A stretch of 64,000 bases of DNA from Cryptomeria japonica (Eukaryota; Streptophyta; Pinopsida; Cupressales; Cupressaceae), in NCBI RefSeq assembly GCF_030272615.1, contig NC_081408.1:608810173-608874172 (forward strand), in the 5' to 3' direction. The notes beneath the pieces are model-generated. The model worked only from the letters and a program-made list of their open reading frames with translations, did not search any database and was not told the origin of the DNA. Below, piece by piece: positions 1 to 10,244 of this stretch. Numbering within the stretch: the first letter of the stretch is position 1; each line of letters opens with the position of its first letter. Both the position numbers and the translations under genes were made by a program.

Positions 1-860
1 TAACCTCCAAAGTCTTCCAAAACCACTAATGGCTCTTACATGACCATTAATGGCTCCTACATAACCATTTATGGTTATTTCAACTTGCACTCATCTGTCT
101 CCTCAAGCATTTATTGCTTTGACCATGTTTATCCCTCTTGCCTTTTGTACAAGAGTTTATCCATTGGATAAAAGCTTTATTCTTTGAATAAAGAGTTTAT
201 TCATTCAAATAACCTTGACCTTAACTCCCAATGTCATGTCAAGCATTTAATGTTTGTTCCCTCTCCTCTCAACCTATCTCACATTGACACTTGTCATCTT
301 GGGATTGGGTTGAAAGACCTCACATGGATCTCAAACCATTCAATCCTGACCCTTGTTGAGATTGTTCAATCTCAACCATTCATTGTTCCATTTTTTCTAT
401 AAATAGAGCCCATTTTTTCATAATCTAGATCCTGAAAACTTGTATGCATTTAACCTATAGGCATTTTAGAGAGTATTTAGCATAGCAAACTAATATCTTG
501 TTATTTTGGTTAAAATCAATCATTTTTAATAGCATCTAGTATTTTAGGTTTTCATTTTACATTTGGAGCAAAATACTCAAATCTCAATCCTCCATAAGCA
601 TCCATAGTGCAAAAAGTTGTTGAGAGCTACACTATTTTGGAACTTGGAGAGGAGAGGAACAAAAGAGAAGGAGCCAAGAGCATGTTAGGAGGCATTTGGA
701 GATGCCTCATCATATTTGCTTCTTTAGTTAAATATTCTTTCATGTTCTTAGTATCTCTTTTGATATGTCTGTTTAGATTAGCTTTTGGTTAACTAACACT
801 AATGATTTCTTGTATCTTGTGTTGTTTGTCATTTGCTAACCTTATCCATTTTGCAGAGCA
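1..860 (+). repeat. 5' LTR (partial) of the Tat gypsy element
   Basis: Direct repeat of 17591-18450. The terminus reads GCAGAGCA at 853-860, matching GTAGAGCA at the end of the 3' copy, so the LTR ends in the usual CA. The first roughly 530 bases of the LTR lie outside the window. Small open frames at 184-402 and 607-792 occur in both LTR copies only because the LTRs are duplicates. Confidence 0.9.
398..406 (+). promoter_or_regulatory. LTR TATA box
   Basis: TATAAATAG followed by AGCCC is a strong plant TATA box. The same motif is kept in the 3' LTR at 17988-17996. It probably marks the U3 promoter, with transcription (start of R) beginning about 30 bases downstream. Confidence 0.6.
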
Positions 861-865
861 TCATT

Positions 866-879
866 TGGTGAACCTGACA
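866..879 (+). other. Candidate primer-binding site of the Tat element
   Basis: TGGTGAACCTGACA lies five bases after the LTR end. It begins with TGG, as expected for pairing with a tRNA CCA end. I could not assign the tRNA, so this is positional evidence only. Confidence 0.35.
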
Positions 880-954
880 TGAATAACAAACACCTAAAAA
901 CTTTTTTTAAAAAAACCAACTAACATTTTTGAATGTTGAACTTGACACACAGGT

Positions 955-1152
955 CGCACTTTGGCACTTTTGTCGCGTTTTAAAGCTATTGTTTTTTATC
1001 TTTTAGCGTTTTTGTTCTTACAATAGCGCTTTTGCCAGTAGTTTGGCGCTTTTGTTCATTAATTAGTGCTTTTGTATATTTGTAAAAATCTTTTCTTTTA
1101 GTGCTTTTGTAGTCGTTTTAACGCTTTTGTGTTAAAGTAGCGCTTTTGTTTT
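955..1152 (+). repeat. Dispersed GCGCTTTTGT motif cluster in the element leader
   Basis: A motif close to AGCGCTTTTGT recurs about nine times at irregular spacing of 15-35 bases (for example near 960, 1002, 1026, 1050, 1066, 1100, 1120, 1140). The spacing is too irregular for a simple tandem repeat. It lies just downstream of the primer-binding region, where packaging or regulatory signals of retroelements often sit, but no function is shown. Confidence 0.6.
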
Positions 1153-3298
1153 TACACAGACTAACGTTATTGTAACAGAACATTATAAAAAAGATCTTGT
1201 AATCGATAAAATTATTTTTCTTAGGTTTGTGGGAGGCAGAATATATATAGAATATAACATTTAAGTATAAGTGGCATTTCCTCTTCTCTTTTCTCTTTCT
1301 TATACTTTAAGTTATATTCCATATATATTGTCAGGATGTTTGAGAGGGGTTTCAGACCTCTAGGAGTTGTAATGCAAAATCTAGTTTTTGGAAAATCCTC
1401 CAAATTTCAGACTTAGTCAAATTTCAGGGCATTTCAGGATCAGGATTGTAGAATTTGTAATCAAGATCAAAATTTACGCTTGTGTAAGCCCACACTAACA
1501 TTTGATCACTGATTGTGTGCAGGTTCTAATTTTTTTGTGCAGGGGAAGGAGTTAGTTTAGAGGCTTTAAGTTTCTTTTTTTACTTTCTTTCAACAAAAGT
1601 TGGTTAAAAAGAGTCCACTCTCCCTTCTTGTACAAATTAAAATAAACCTCACATTTTATTTTGGAGTGCATAAAATGAACCTCAAACTTGTTTTTGGTGC
1701 TTAAAAGAAAATTCATCTTTCTTTATTGCAAGGTAAAAAGAACAACAACTTCAAATTTGCTTTCATTGCAAGTTAAGATGCACTCTATTTTGGTGCTTAA
1801 AACAAGATAAGACAAATCTCATTTTATTGCATCAAACTTAAGAAAAACTCACAATCAACACTTCAATTTTTGGTACAAGTAAAAAGAACAATCAACTTGT
1901 CTCATTTTGCAAAAACGATTTACTTCATGCATACGTGTTTCAATTTCAGTTGACCAGGATTTCAAAATTTCTAGTTTACTCAAACATATTGCCTTTGAAG
2001 TTAAAAAGAACATCATGATTGTTGGAGCAACATCTCCAAATAGATAGAAAATCATTGCAATGACAAGATAAAAAGAATAAGTGCATTTCGTGTTCGGTAC
2101 GCTTGTGCAAAAGAGTTTGTCGAGTGGTCCTACTTCTAACACACACTATCCTCTCCCTTGGCTCTCATGGTCCTAGGTGCAAGAGAAAAGTGTCAGTAAC
2201 ACTCAAATTTTTATCTTTTTAAGAGAGGCCTACCAAGAGACACATCACTCTTGGGAATGACCTCGTGTGGTAAATCCTTCAAGCCGCTATAGAAATCAGG
2301 TGAGAGCGAAAGCTATAGCCTCGGGTATAGCTGTTCCTACAGTGTAACTTGTCGAAAGGACAAACGGGCCCCACCACAAGTTACAAGGCTCTTAAGTGAG
2401 TCATTGTAGAATGAACTTATGTCCAAAGACATCGAAAATGACTAAACACCTTTAAATAGTAGCCCACCAGTTCTATTGATTGAGGATATTTGTGATATAA
2501 TTCAGTGCAAGAGCATAGATGGTTTTGCTCCCAAGATACTCACCATACATATTTCCTTGAGTAGAAACATAGCTTTTTGAAAAGTCACTTGTGGCTTGAT
2601 GAAAGTGGTGACTTCCCCATCATAGGGATCATCTATTTGTTATGCTCATGCAAGACTTAGTATATCACATCCTTACCTGCCACGGCGGGATTCATAAGGT
2701 ATGTAGTACCAAAGTCGAAGAAATATCAAGATGTGGGCTGAATTTATCACAACTAGCCATTTGACCTTAGAGATACAAAGTGTTTGAAGTGTTTTCATTT
2801 TAGTCAAAGACCACGTACAAATTGAGCTGACTTCAAGCTTTGGAAAGAAAACACCTAAAATACACTTAAAGGAAAGGGTCATAAAAGTCCAAGGATTGGG
2901 TTGATCTAGACCCACACTTACTTGTGCCTTTTGAGGTAGCATTCTTGTGTTTGTGTGCTTGCTTTGTTTTCTTGTCAAAGAAACATCCAAAAATCAGTTC
3001 CAAAAACAAAGTGATTCATCCAACATAAACATTTTCAAAACACCAAACAAAAATAAAAAACAAAGAGCAAGAGTATCAAACTATATGACCATTCTTCACA
3101 TCTTGAGAAACAAGAATCTTCATCAACATATCAACTTGAAAAAAAGACCATTGAGCTCAAAGGCTTTAATCAAAAGGAGGAAATTCTTCTATCTTAATAG
3201 ACAAATCTTTGTCTCTAATAGAGCCTTCTTGTGTCACATGCATCTTTATCTTCAAGGGAAATCAAACGAATTTGATCAAGAGTCATTAAACCACAGAG
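1153..3298 (+). other. Non-coding leader of the Tat element, left part
   Basis: About 2.1 kb without any recognised protein domain. It contains short unrecognised frames (for example 2673-2990 on - and 2947-3309 on +) with no motif I can name. It continues after the copia insertion at 8258. Long leaders are known in Tat/Ogre-type elements, which fits, but nothing here shows a role. Confidence 0.5.
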
Positions 3299-3303
3299 CT
3301 TTT

Positions 3304-3734
3304 TGTTAGGGTTTCAAGTAGATCTGAAGCAAATATGAACTAACAATTATATGCAGATTTAAATACAAAAAGATAAAGAAATAAAATAGGACACAGATAA
3401 CACAGAGATTTAACGTGGTTCACCCAGAATGGGTTACGTCCACCATACACAGTCGTCCAATCTTTCTTATTATCCAGCAAAAAAGGTACATCAATCTTAC
3501 AATGCCTTAAGCATCCCAGCCGCTTATAACATGCGTTTTTAAGGCAACAAACAAAGTCGGCCTTTTTAGGGTTTTATTACAATGTCGGTTTTCATCAATG
3601 AAAAACAGCAAAAAAAAATTTCTCGGGGGCTGCCGCCCCCGAACCCCTGCCCGAGGACCAACCCGGCCCCAGACCCCGGTGAGGATACGTGCTGCATGTA
3701 CAGTACTTTGTTGATCAGTCACCACATTTCAGCA
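3304..3734 (-). repeat. 3' LTR of the Tork-like copia element
   Basis: On the - strand it begins TGCTGAAATGTGG and ends CCCTAACA. It is 431 bp, about 30 bp longer than its partner because of an extra GC-rich stretch near 3645-3680. A CCGCCCCCGAACCCC block near 3632 forms a small GC-rich island in otherwise AT-rich DNA. Confidence 0.92.
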
Positions 3735-3795
3735 ATCTCCCACTTGGAGACTGATCAGGCTCCACACCAAACAATCTCCCACTTGGAGACTGGTA
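3735..3795 (-). other. Polypurine tract, duplicated, of the Tork-like copia element
   Basis: On the - strand the sequence AAGTGGGAGAT abuts the 3' LTR, as is usual for copia elements. The same stretch, CTCCAAGTGGGAGATTG, occurs a second time 37 bases upstream (about 3773-3795). Two consecutive polypurine tracts are visible directly. Which one primes plus-strand synthesis cannot be told from sequence. Confidence 0.75.
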
Positions 3796-3870
3796 CTACA
3801 CGACACCACTGTACATGCAACATCCGCTAGATAAAACACTAGGACTTGACTAGTATAAATTCCACAATTA

Positions 3871-5706
3871 TCAATCAAGAAGACCAACAGAAACTGATGA
3901 AGAAATCAGCTTCTCCTGTGGAACTGCCTTTGTGAACATATCGGCAGGATTCTCACTTGTGTGAATCTTCTCAAGCCGTAACTGACCCTCCTCCAAAACA
4001 GTCCGGATGAAGTGGTATCTGAGCTGAATGTGCTTTGTCCTTGAATGAAAAGTAGAGTTATTTGCAAGATGAGTGGCACTCTGGCTATCAGTATACAATG
4101 GGCTATCCTCTTGTGTCTGACCTAATTCCTTCAGAAAACATTGCAACCAAATCATCTCCTTGTTGGCTTCTATAGCAGCAACATACTTAGCTTTAGTGGT
4201 TGAAAGTGCAACAACCTTTTGCAGCCTAGAAATCCAACTGACTGCAGTTCCCCCTATAGTAAAAACATACCTTATAGTACTCCTTCATGAATCAATATCA
4301 CCTGCCAGATTAGAGTCAACAAATCCACTCAGAGCAGCATTAGATCCTTTGAAACATAATGCCTTCGTAGTAGTTCCTTTCAAATACCGAAGAATCCATT
4401 TCACAGCATTCCAATGTTCCATACCCGGATTACTCATAAACCTGCTCACAACTCCCACTACATGTGCAATATCTGGCCTTGTGCATACCATTGCATACAT
4501 CAGACCGCCAACAGCTGATGAATAGGGGATGTTAGACATTTTATTAACCTCTACTTGTGCTTTTGGGCACATCTCCTTAGTCAATTTGAAATGACTAGCC
4601 AAAGGTGTACTAACTGCTTTTGCATCATGCATGTTAAATCTTTTCAACACCTTCTTTATATACTCACTTTGGGACAAATTCAAGGTTCTATTTTTCTTGT
4701 CCTGTGTAATCCTCATACCGAGAATTTTCTTAGCTACACCCAAATCCTTCATAGCAAATGACCTGGCTAATTTTTGTTTAAGATCATTTATATGTTGCAT
4801 GTTAGACTCAGCAACAAGCATGTCATCAACATAAAGCAACAGGATAATATAAATGTCATTATCAAATCTCTTAAAATATATACAATGATCAGAATGACAT
4901 CTATGATAACCGTGTTCAGCCATGAAACTATCAAATTTTAAATACCATTGTCGAGGTGCTTGCTTTAGGCCATACAGACTTTTCTTCAACCTACACATCA
5001 AGTTCTCCTTACCTTTGACCTCATATCCCTGTGGTTGCAACATGTAAATTTCCTTCTCCAAATCTCCATGGAGAAAAGTTGTTTTGACATCTAATTGTTC
5101 AAGATGTAAATCATCTGCAGCCACAAGACTAAGTATAGTTCTAATTGAAGTCATTTTTACAACTGGAGAAAATATTTCATCATAATCTATACCTTTTTTC
5201 TGTGCAAAACCTTTTACCACAAGTCTGGCCTTATATCTTTTCTGACCTCCTTCCTCTTCCTTCAGCCGATAAACCCATTTGTTAGGCAAGGCTCTTTTTT
5301 CTGCAGGTAAAGGGACTAAGTCCCAAGTCTTATTTTTCATCAAGGAGTCCATCTCCTCTTTCATGCCTAGCTCCCACTGTTGTTTGGCATCTACCTGCAT
5401 TGCTTCTTCATATTCTTTTGGTTCAGCAGAATCCGTTAATAAAATAGAATACAAAGAAGGAGAAAATCTTTCAGGGGGTCTACTTGTCCTCGTAGAATGT
5501 CTAACACTTGCAGGAGTTTGTGGGACAATCTGTTGTTGCTGAGCATCAGGTACCTGTGGCATTTCATTTTTAGGAATCTCATCCAACACCACATATTCTT
5601 GTTTTTCCTGTTCATGCTTCTTGTCCTGCATCTGTTCTTTATACATAACCTTCTCATTGAATATAACATCTCTACTTCTAATTATTTTCTTATTTTTAAA
5701 TCTCAT
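3871..5706 (-). pseudogene. copia reverse transcriptase and RNase H, one internal TGA
   Basis: A 473-codon frame (4285-5706) begins near IIRSRDVIFNE and holds the RVT_2 domain with KARLVVKGFAQKKGIDY and the catalytic YVDD (codons about 4822-4833). It ends at a TGA in GDIDS, where copia elements usually have Arg, consistent with CGA to TGA. The same frame resumes through the RNase H (3871-4155), ending with the conserved SENPADMFTKAV motif. Apart from that stop and one frameshift into integrase, the enzyme looks complete. It copies element RNA into cDNA in the particle. Confidence 0.9.
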
Positions 5707-6659
5707 AACCGATAGCCATATTCATCTATCCCATATCCAATGAAGATACATTTCTGAGATTTAGCATCAAGCTTGGTTCTGTTTTCTTTATCAACATGGA
5801 CAAAAGCTTCGCAACCAAAAGTTTTTAGAAAAGAATAATTTACCTTTTTACCAGTCCATGCCTCCTCTAGAATACCACCATCCAAAGGGGTTGAAGGTTC
5901 TCTATTTATCAAATAGACAGCAGTATGTACAGCATCTGCCCAAAAATGTAAGGGCAATCCAGCATGCAATCTCATGCTCCTCGCACGTTCCATGATAATC
6001 TTATTCATTCTCTCTGACACACCATTTTCCTGTGGAGTTTCTGGAACTATCTTCTGCTTTCGAATCCCATTTAAGGAGCAGTAATCTTCAAATGCTTTGT
6101 TGCAATACTTACCTCCATTATCTGATCTGAGACACTTCAACCTTTTTCCTGTCTCATTCTCAACCAAACCTTTCAATTTCTTAAAAGTTTCAAAAACATC
6201 TGATTTTTGCTTTAGGAAATATACCCATGTTTTTCTGGTTGAGTCATCAATAAAAATAACATAATAACAAGAGCCACCAAGAGATGATACCTGAGCCGGT
6301 CCCCATACATCTAAATGTACAAGCTCTAACTTCTCACTCTTCTTCTCTTTCCCAACCTTGAGATATCTGACTCTTTTCTATTTACCATAAACATAGTTTT
6401 CACAGAACTCTAAATCAATCTTCTTTAGTCTTGGCAATAGATTTTTGGAGTGAGGGATTTTCATCCCTTTCTCACTCATGTGCCCAAGCCTATGGTGCCA
6501 CATTATCGAATTTGTTCTTGCAACATTTATTATTGTTGTCCTTGCAGTAACTTTATCTGTAGTAGCTAAGGTAGAGTAAGTGTTACCAGTACACAGATAT
6601 AATGTGCCTACCTTCGCACCTTTAGCTACTACTAATGATCCTTTAGTGACCTTCCACAT
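5703..6659 (-). pseudogene. copia GAG-pre-integrase and integrase, one internal stop
   Basis: Reading right to left, the frame starts with MWKVTKGSLVVAKG and the HHCC zinc-binding segment (WHHRLGHMSEKG, then CENYVYGK). A TAG near 6376-6378 follows, where related elements have glutamine. The core then continues in the same frame: first catalytic Asp in LVHLDVWGP, second in LRSDNGG, glutamate in VSERMNK. All three integrase residues are preserved. The frame runs out just before the reverse transcriptase, which is in another frame, so a frameshift joins them near 5703. Its role is insertion of element cDNA into nuclear DNA. Confidence 0.87.
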
Positions 6660-6749
6660 ACTGTCTGAGAAGGTAACTATGCAACCTTCACTACCTAGTT
6701 GCCTTGTAGAAATTAAATTTCTTCTTAAATTAGGAACATGTCTTACCTC

Positions 6750-7184
6750 CTACAGAAACCAGTCATTACCATTCTGCAGTTTGATCTTTATCTTTCCTTT
6801 TCCAACAATTTGACAGGGCTCATCATCACCCAAATATACCTGTCCAAAATCACTTTGAACATAATCTAGAAAATATTTTCTATGGGGTGTAGCATGAAAT
6901 GAAGCCCCAGAATCTATTACCCGGGAATCATTAACATTATCCAAACATAAGATTAAAGCATCTTGTAAAGTATTACTTGCAATATTAGCTTCCTTACTGT
7001 CATTTTCATTTTTGTCTCCTTCTTTGTTTTTCCGAGACCAACAGTCTTTCTTTAGATGACTTTCCGCAGTACCAGCAATCTTTCTTTCCTCTAGATTGAG
7101 AGCATCCTTTCTTTGACTTCCCTCGTGACTTCTCATTCCCAGGGCCTTTTCCTCTTTCCTTTGATCTTCCTCTATTCTCCACAT
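6750..7184 (-). pseudogene. copia aspartic protease segment
   Basis: After the second half of the gag zinc knuckle comes an acidic linker and the retropepsin signature VIDSGASFHATP, with the catalytic DSG intact. A flap-like stretch (YLGDDEPCQIVGKGKI) follows. It belongs to the Gag-Pol polyprotein, cutting Gag from Pol. This segment is in a different frame from gag 7006-7800, and the two overlap. Confidence 0.85.
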
Positions 7185-7800
7185 TCAAAACACTACCCAA
7201 TGATGTTGGAGTCTCACTTGTGCTTTTCCTTTGCATTTCCTCGCTTAGGATAACACCAACAATATCATCAAATACCAAAGTATTTTTACCAGAGACAGAG
7301 TTACTTACAGCCCTAACCAAGCTATTCCAGCTTTCTGGCAAAGAACATAAAATCAAGAGAGCCCTAACCTCTTCTGCAAAGGTAATTTTTATCGAAGACA
7401 ATTGACTGATAATTGTATTAAATTCATTTAAGTGCTCCACTACAGATCCTTCCTCACTCATTTTCAAATTAAACAAGCACTTCATAAGAAATACCTTATT
7501 CGAAGCCGAGGGTTTCTCATATAGCTTAGCCAATGTTGCCATCAAATCTACAGTCATTTTTGCTTCTATTATATTGAATACTATAGACGACGCAAGGCAC
7601 AATCGAATGGATCCCAGTGCCTTTCTATCTAAAATGTCCCACTCTTCATTTGATATTGTGGTCGGTTTCTTTGCCTTTCCTTCCAATGGCCGCCACAAAT
7701 CCTTTTGATATAGGTAATCCTCCATCTGCATTTTCCATAACTGATAATTCTGGCTGTTAAACTTTTCGACCTTGAATTTGAAATCCTCCATTGCTCCCAC
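7006..7800 (-). pseudogene. gag: copia gag (Tork-like), frameshifted in the zinc knuckle
   Basis: The 264-residue frame starts MGAMEDFKFKVEKFN and holds the UBN2-type Gag region of copia elements (residues about 10-190), with the usual YQLWKMQMEDYL and LNEFNTIISQL segments. It ends in a basic, glycine-rich stretch and the first half of a CCHC zinc knuckle (CWYCGK, near residue 243). The second half (HLKKDC) is read in the frame used by 6750-7184, so a frameshift splits the knuckle. Gag normally forms the cytoplasmic virus-like particle and packages element RNA. Confidence 0.88.
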
Positions 7801-7837
7801 TCAAATCTGAAAGTCCTACCAATTTACAGAAAACCTC

Positions 7838-7849
7838 GCTCTGATACCA
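7838..7849 (-). other. Primer-binding site of the Tork-like copia element
   Basis: The - strand reads TGGTATCAGAGC two bases after the LTR. This is the standard complement of the 3' end of plant initiator tRNA-Met. Confidence 0.9.
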
Positions 7850-7851
7850 AT

Positions 7852-8252
7852 TGTTAGGGTTTCAAGTAGATCTGAAGCAAATATGAACTAACAATTATAT
7901 ACAGATTTAAATACAAAAAGATAAAGAAATAAAACAGGACATAGATAACACAGAGATTTAACGTGGTTCACCCAAAATGGGTTACGTCCACCATACACAG
8001 CCATCCAATCTTTCTTATTATCCAGCAAAAAAGGTACATCAATCTTACAATGCCTTAAGCATCCCAACCGCTTATAACATGCGTTTTTAGGGCAACAAAC
8101 AAAGTCGGCCTTTTTAGGGTTTTATTACAATGTCGGTTTTCATCAACAAAAAATGGCAAAAAAAAATTTCTCGGGGGCTACCGCCCCCGAACCCCGACGA
8201 GGATACATGCTGAGTGTACAGTACATTGCTGATCAATTGCCACATTTCAACA
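7852..8252 (-). repeat. 5' LTR of the Tork-like copia element
   Basis: On the - strand it begins TGTTGAAATGTGG and ends CCCTAACA. It is 401 bp and nearly identical to 3304-3734 apart from one length difference. Next to it lies the primer-binding site. Confidence 0.92.
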
Positions 8253-8257
8253 CTTTT

Positions 8258-9280
8258 ATGCAATATAGAGCTTTAAGTTATCACAAAAACAAAGGAGGCA
8301 AGATCAACCCTGACTTCTTTCCGGACATTTGTATCACATACAACATAGCTTGAGAAATGTCACCAACACATGAAAGGGAAGAATAAGCATTTGTTCCTTA
8401 TGTAACATGAAGTTTTTATTGAAGTTAAACATTTCATCCATTTCTCACCTTCACATCATCACTTCATTTCAACTCTCAAAACACCAAGAGGTTTTTATCC
8501 TAAGTTCTCTTTTAGATATTGCTTGAATCAAACGCATCTCATCACTTTTTAGATTATTTCTACATCTAGGATAAGCTCATCCTAAGAGACACATCTACAC
8601 AGATTAAAACTAGTTCATGAGTGAATCCTCTCATTACTAGGTATTAAATCTGTAACACATCTCAGATTTCTCTACACCTTATCACATCAAACCTTACTAA
8701 ACAAACAAGCAATTCAAAGAAGTAATTTTGGTTCCATCTACCTTAAAGTGCTAGAGATCCACATGCAACACAATTCACCAAACATAAATCTCTCATTTCA
8801 TCAACAACTCATCATCATTTTCACCCAACTTCAACAAAAACTTGTGAACAAAATGGCTCACACCAGATCAAAAACTAGACAACTAGAGATCAAAAAAAGA
8901 GGAGGACGAAAACCTCAACGATTTTCAAGAGGCAATTGGAGGAGGCACAAATGTTGAAGATCCCTAATCATCAAGGGAATCTTAATAATCAAGGGGATCC
9001 TCCTCGATGGTTCATTCATCCATTCCTTATATTTCTATACATTGGGGAAACCAAATACATCTTTCTTCTAATCCAAAAAGCTCCAAAAAATTGAAATATC
9101 CAAAAATCAAAATAAAAAAATTGACAAAATCAAATAAAAATTGAAAATCAAAGCATGAACGCATGGCTCATCCATCAATTCAACAACATGAAGACTCTCA
9201 AAGTCTGTGATCAAACTAATCATATGTCTTGTTAATCAATTCATCACTCAAAATCTATCGACATCAACATGTCTTATACA
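8258..9280 (+). other. Tat leader, right part, AT-rich and non-coding apart from a possible gag start
   Basis: The Tat leader resumes directly after the copia target duplication. It is A-rich, with strings such as AAAATTGAAAATCAAA near 9090-9150. The only possible coding signal is the frame listed separately at 8853. Confidence 0.5.
8853..9060 (+). pseudogene. Possible N-terminal gag remnant of the Tat element
   Basis: ATG at 8853 opens MAHTRSKTRQLEIKK, similar in style to plant gypsy Gag starts. Shifting frame gives an acidic stretch (NLNDFQEAIGGGTNVEDP) and then NNQGDPPRWFI, all plausible Gag N-terminal sequence. No Gag core or zinc knuckle follows, and at 9060 the sequence turns to low-complexity A-rich DNA. 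If real, gag was cut off after about 70 residues. Confidence is low because the call rests on style, not on a domain. Confidence 0.3.
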
Positions 9281-10015
9281 TGGATGGGTACACTCAAAAC
9301 TAGACAGATCGGTCTTATACGGGGTACTCACTCACAGATCGGTCTTATACAAGGTACTCACTCTTTGAAACTAGACATTTTTATCAATCATCAAACAAAA
9401 CAAAACAATGACATAGATCAATATGACTACTGGATTTTGTTCTAGTTAACCTTATCTTTATCAGTATGACATTCTAACATCTCATATCATACATCTCATT
9501 TTCAATAAACATCTCATATCATACATCTCATCATCATCATCATCTAGTCACATTCATCTTGCATCCATCACATGCATATCTGTCACATCATCATGGAATA
9601 TTTCTTCACTTTCCTATCTTCATCATTCTTCCAACTCTCATGTCTTATACAGGATGCATCTTTCTTGAAACCAGACATTTTGATCAAGTCTTATACAGGA
9701 TGTATCTTTCTTGAAACCAGACGCTTTGATCACTTTTGTCTTATACAGGATGTATCTTTCTCGAAACTAGACATTATGATCAAGTCTTATACAGGATGTA
9801 TCTTTCCTGAAACCAGACGCTTTGATCACTTTTGTCTTATACAGGATGTATCTTTCTTGAAACCAGACGCTTTGCTCATCTTTGTCTTATACAGGATGTA
9901 TCTTTCCTGAAACCAGACGCTTTGATCATTTTTGTCTTATATAGGATACATCTTTCCTGAAACCAGACGCTTTGATCATCTTTGTCTTATATAGGCGGTG
10001 TCATTCATGAAACCA
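9281..10015 (+). repeat. Minisatellite, 45-51 bp unit, in the Tat leader
   Basis: Units begin TCTTATACAGGATGTATC and end with a GAAACCAGACGCTTTGATCA-like stretch. About eight adjacent units occupy 9643-10015 with starts near 9643, 9690, 9740, 9783, 9834, 9884, 9934 and 9984. Two diverged half-units (CTTATACxxGGTACTCACTC) lie at 9310-9370. Unit length alternates because a CTTTTG/AGT segment varies. It is not a CRISPR array: there are no constant repeats with unique spacers. Confidence 0.85.
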
Positions 10016-10244
10016 GGCATAATATCAATCTAATCAATCTTGTCAAACCCATGCATGTCATCAACTATTCACTCTTCTATTTTTCAAATAGCTTTCTTCT
10101 TCTTTCAAGAGATCATTCATGCCTTTAGTGCACAAACGATCTCCTGAGGGGGGCATTATCATATCGCATCTTTGTATCAATCTCATATCAATCTCATATC
10201 AACATTAGTCTCATATAAAACTATTCATATCAAATCAATTCTTT

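Larger units (their letters stand above)
3304..8252 (-). mobile_element. Ty1/copia retrotransposon, Tork/Tnt1-like, nested in the Tat element
   Basis: Bounded by LTRs 3304-3734 and 7852-8252 and flanked by the perfect 5-bp target duplication CTTTT (3299-3303 and 8253-8257). On the - strand the order is gag, zinc knuckle, protease, GAG-pre-integrase, integrase, reverse transcriptase, RNase H, which is the copia order. The primer-binding site matches initiator tRNA-Met. The protease DSGAS followed by HATP and the wording around the GAG-pre-integrase region resemble Tnt1. Damage is limited to a few frameshifts and stops, so it is one of the better preserved elements here. Confidence 0.93.

Noticed and set aside
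184-792. Small frames repeated at 17774-18382, seemingly conserved
   Set aside because: The conservation is trivial because they lie in the two LTRs of one element.
9643-10015. CRISPR-like regular array
   Set aside because: Units are contiguous and wholly repeated; there are no unique spacers, no cas genes, and the context is a plant retrotransposon.
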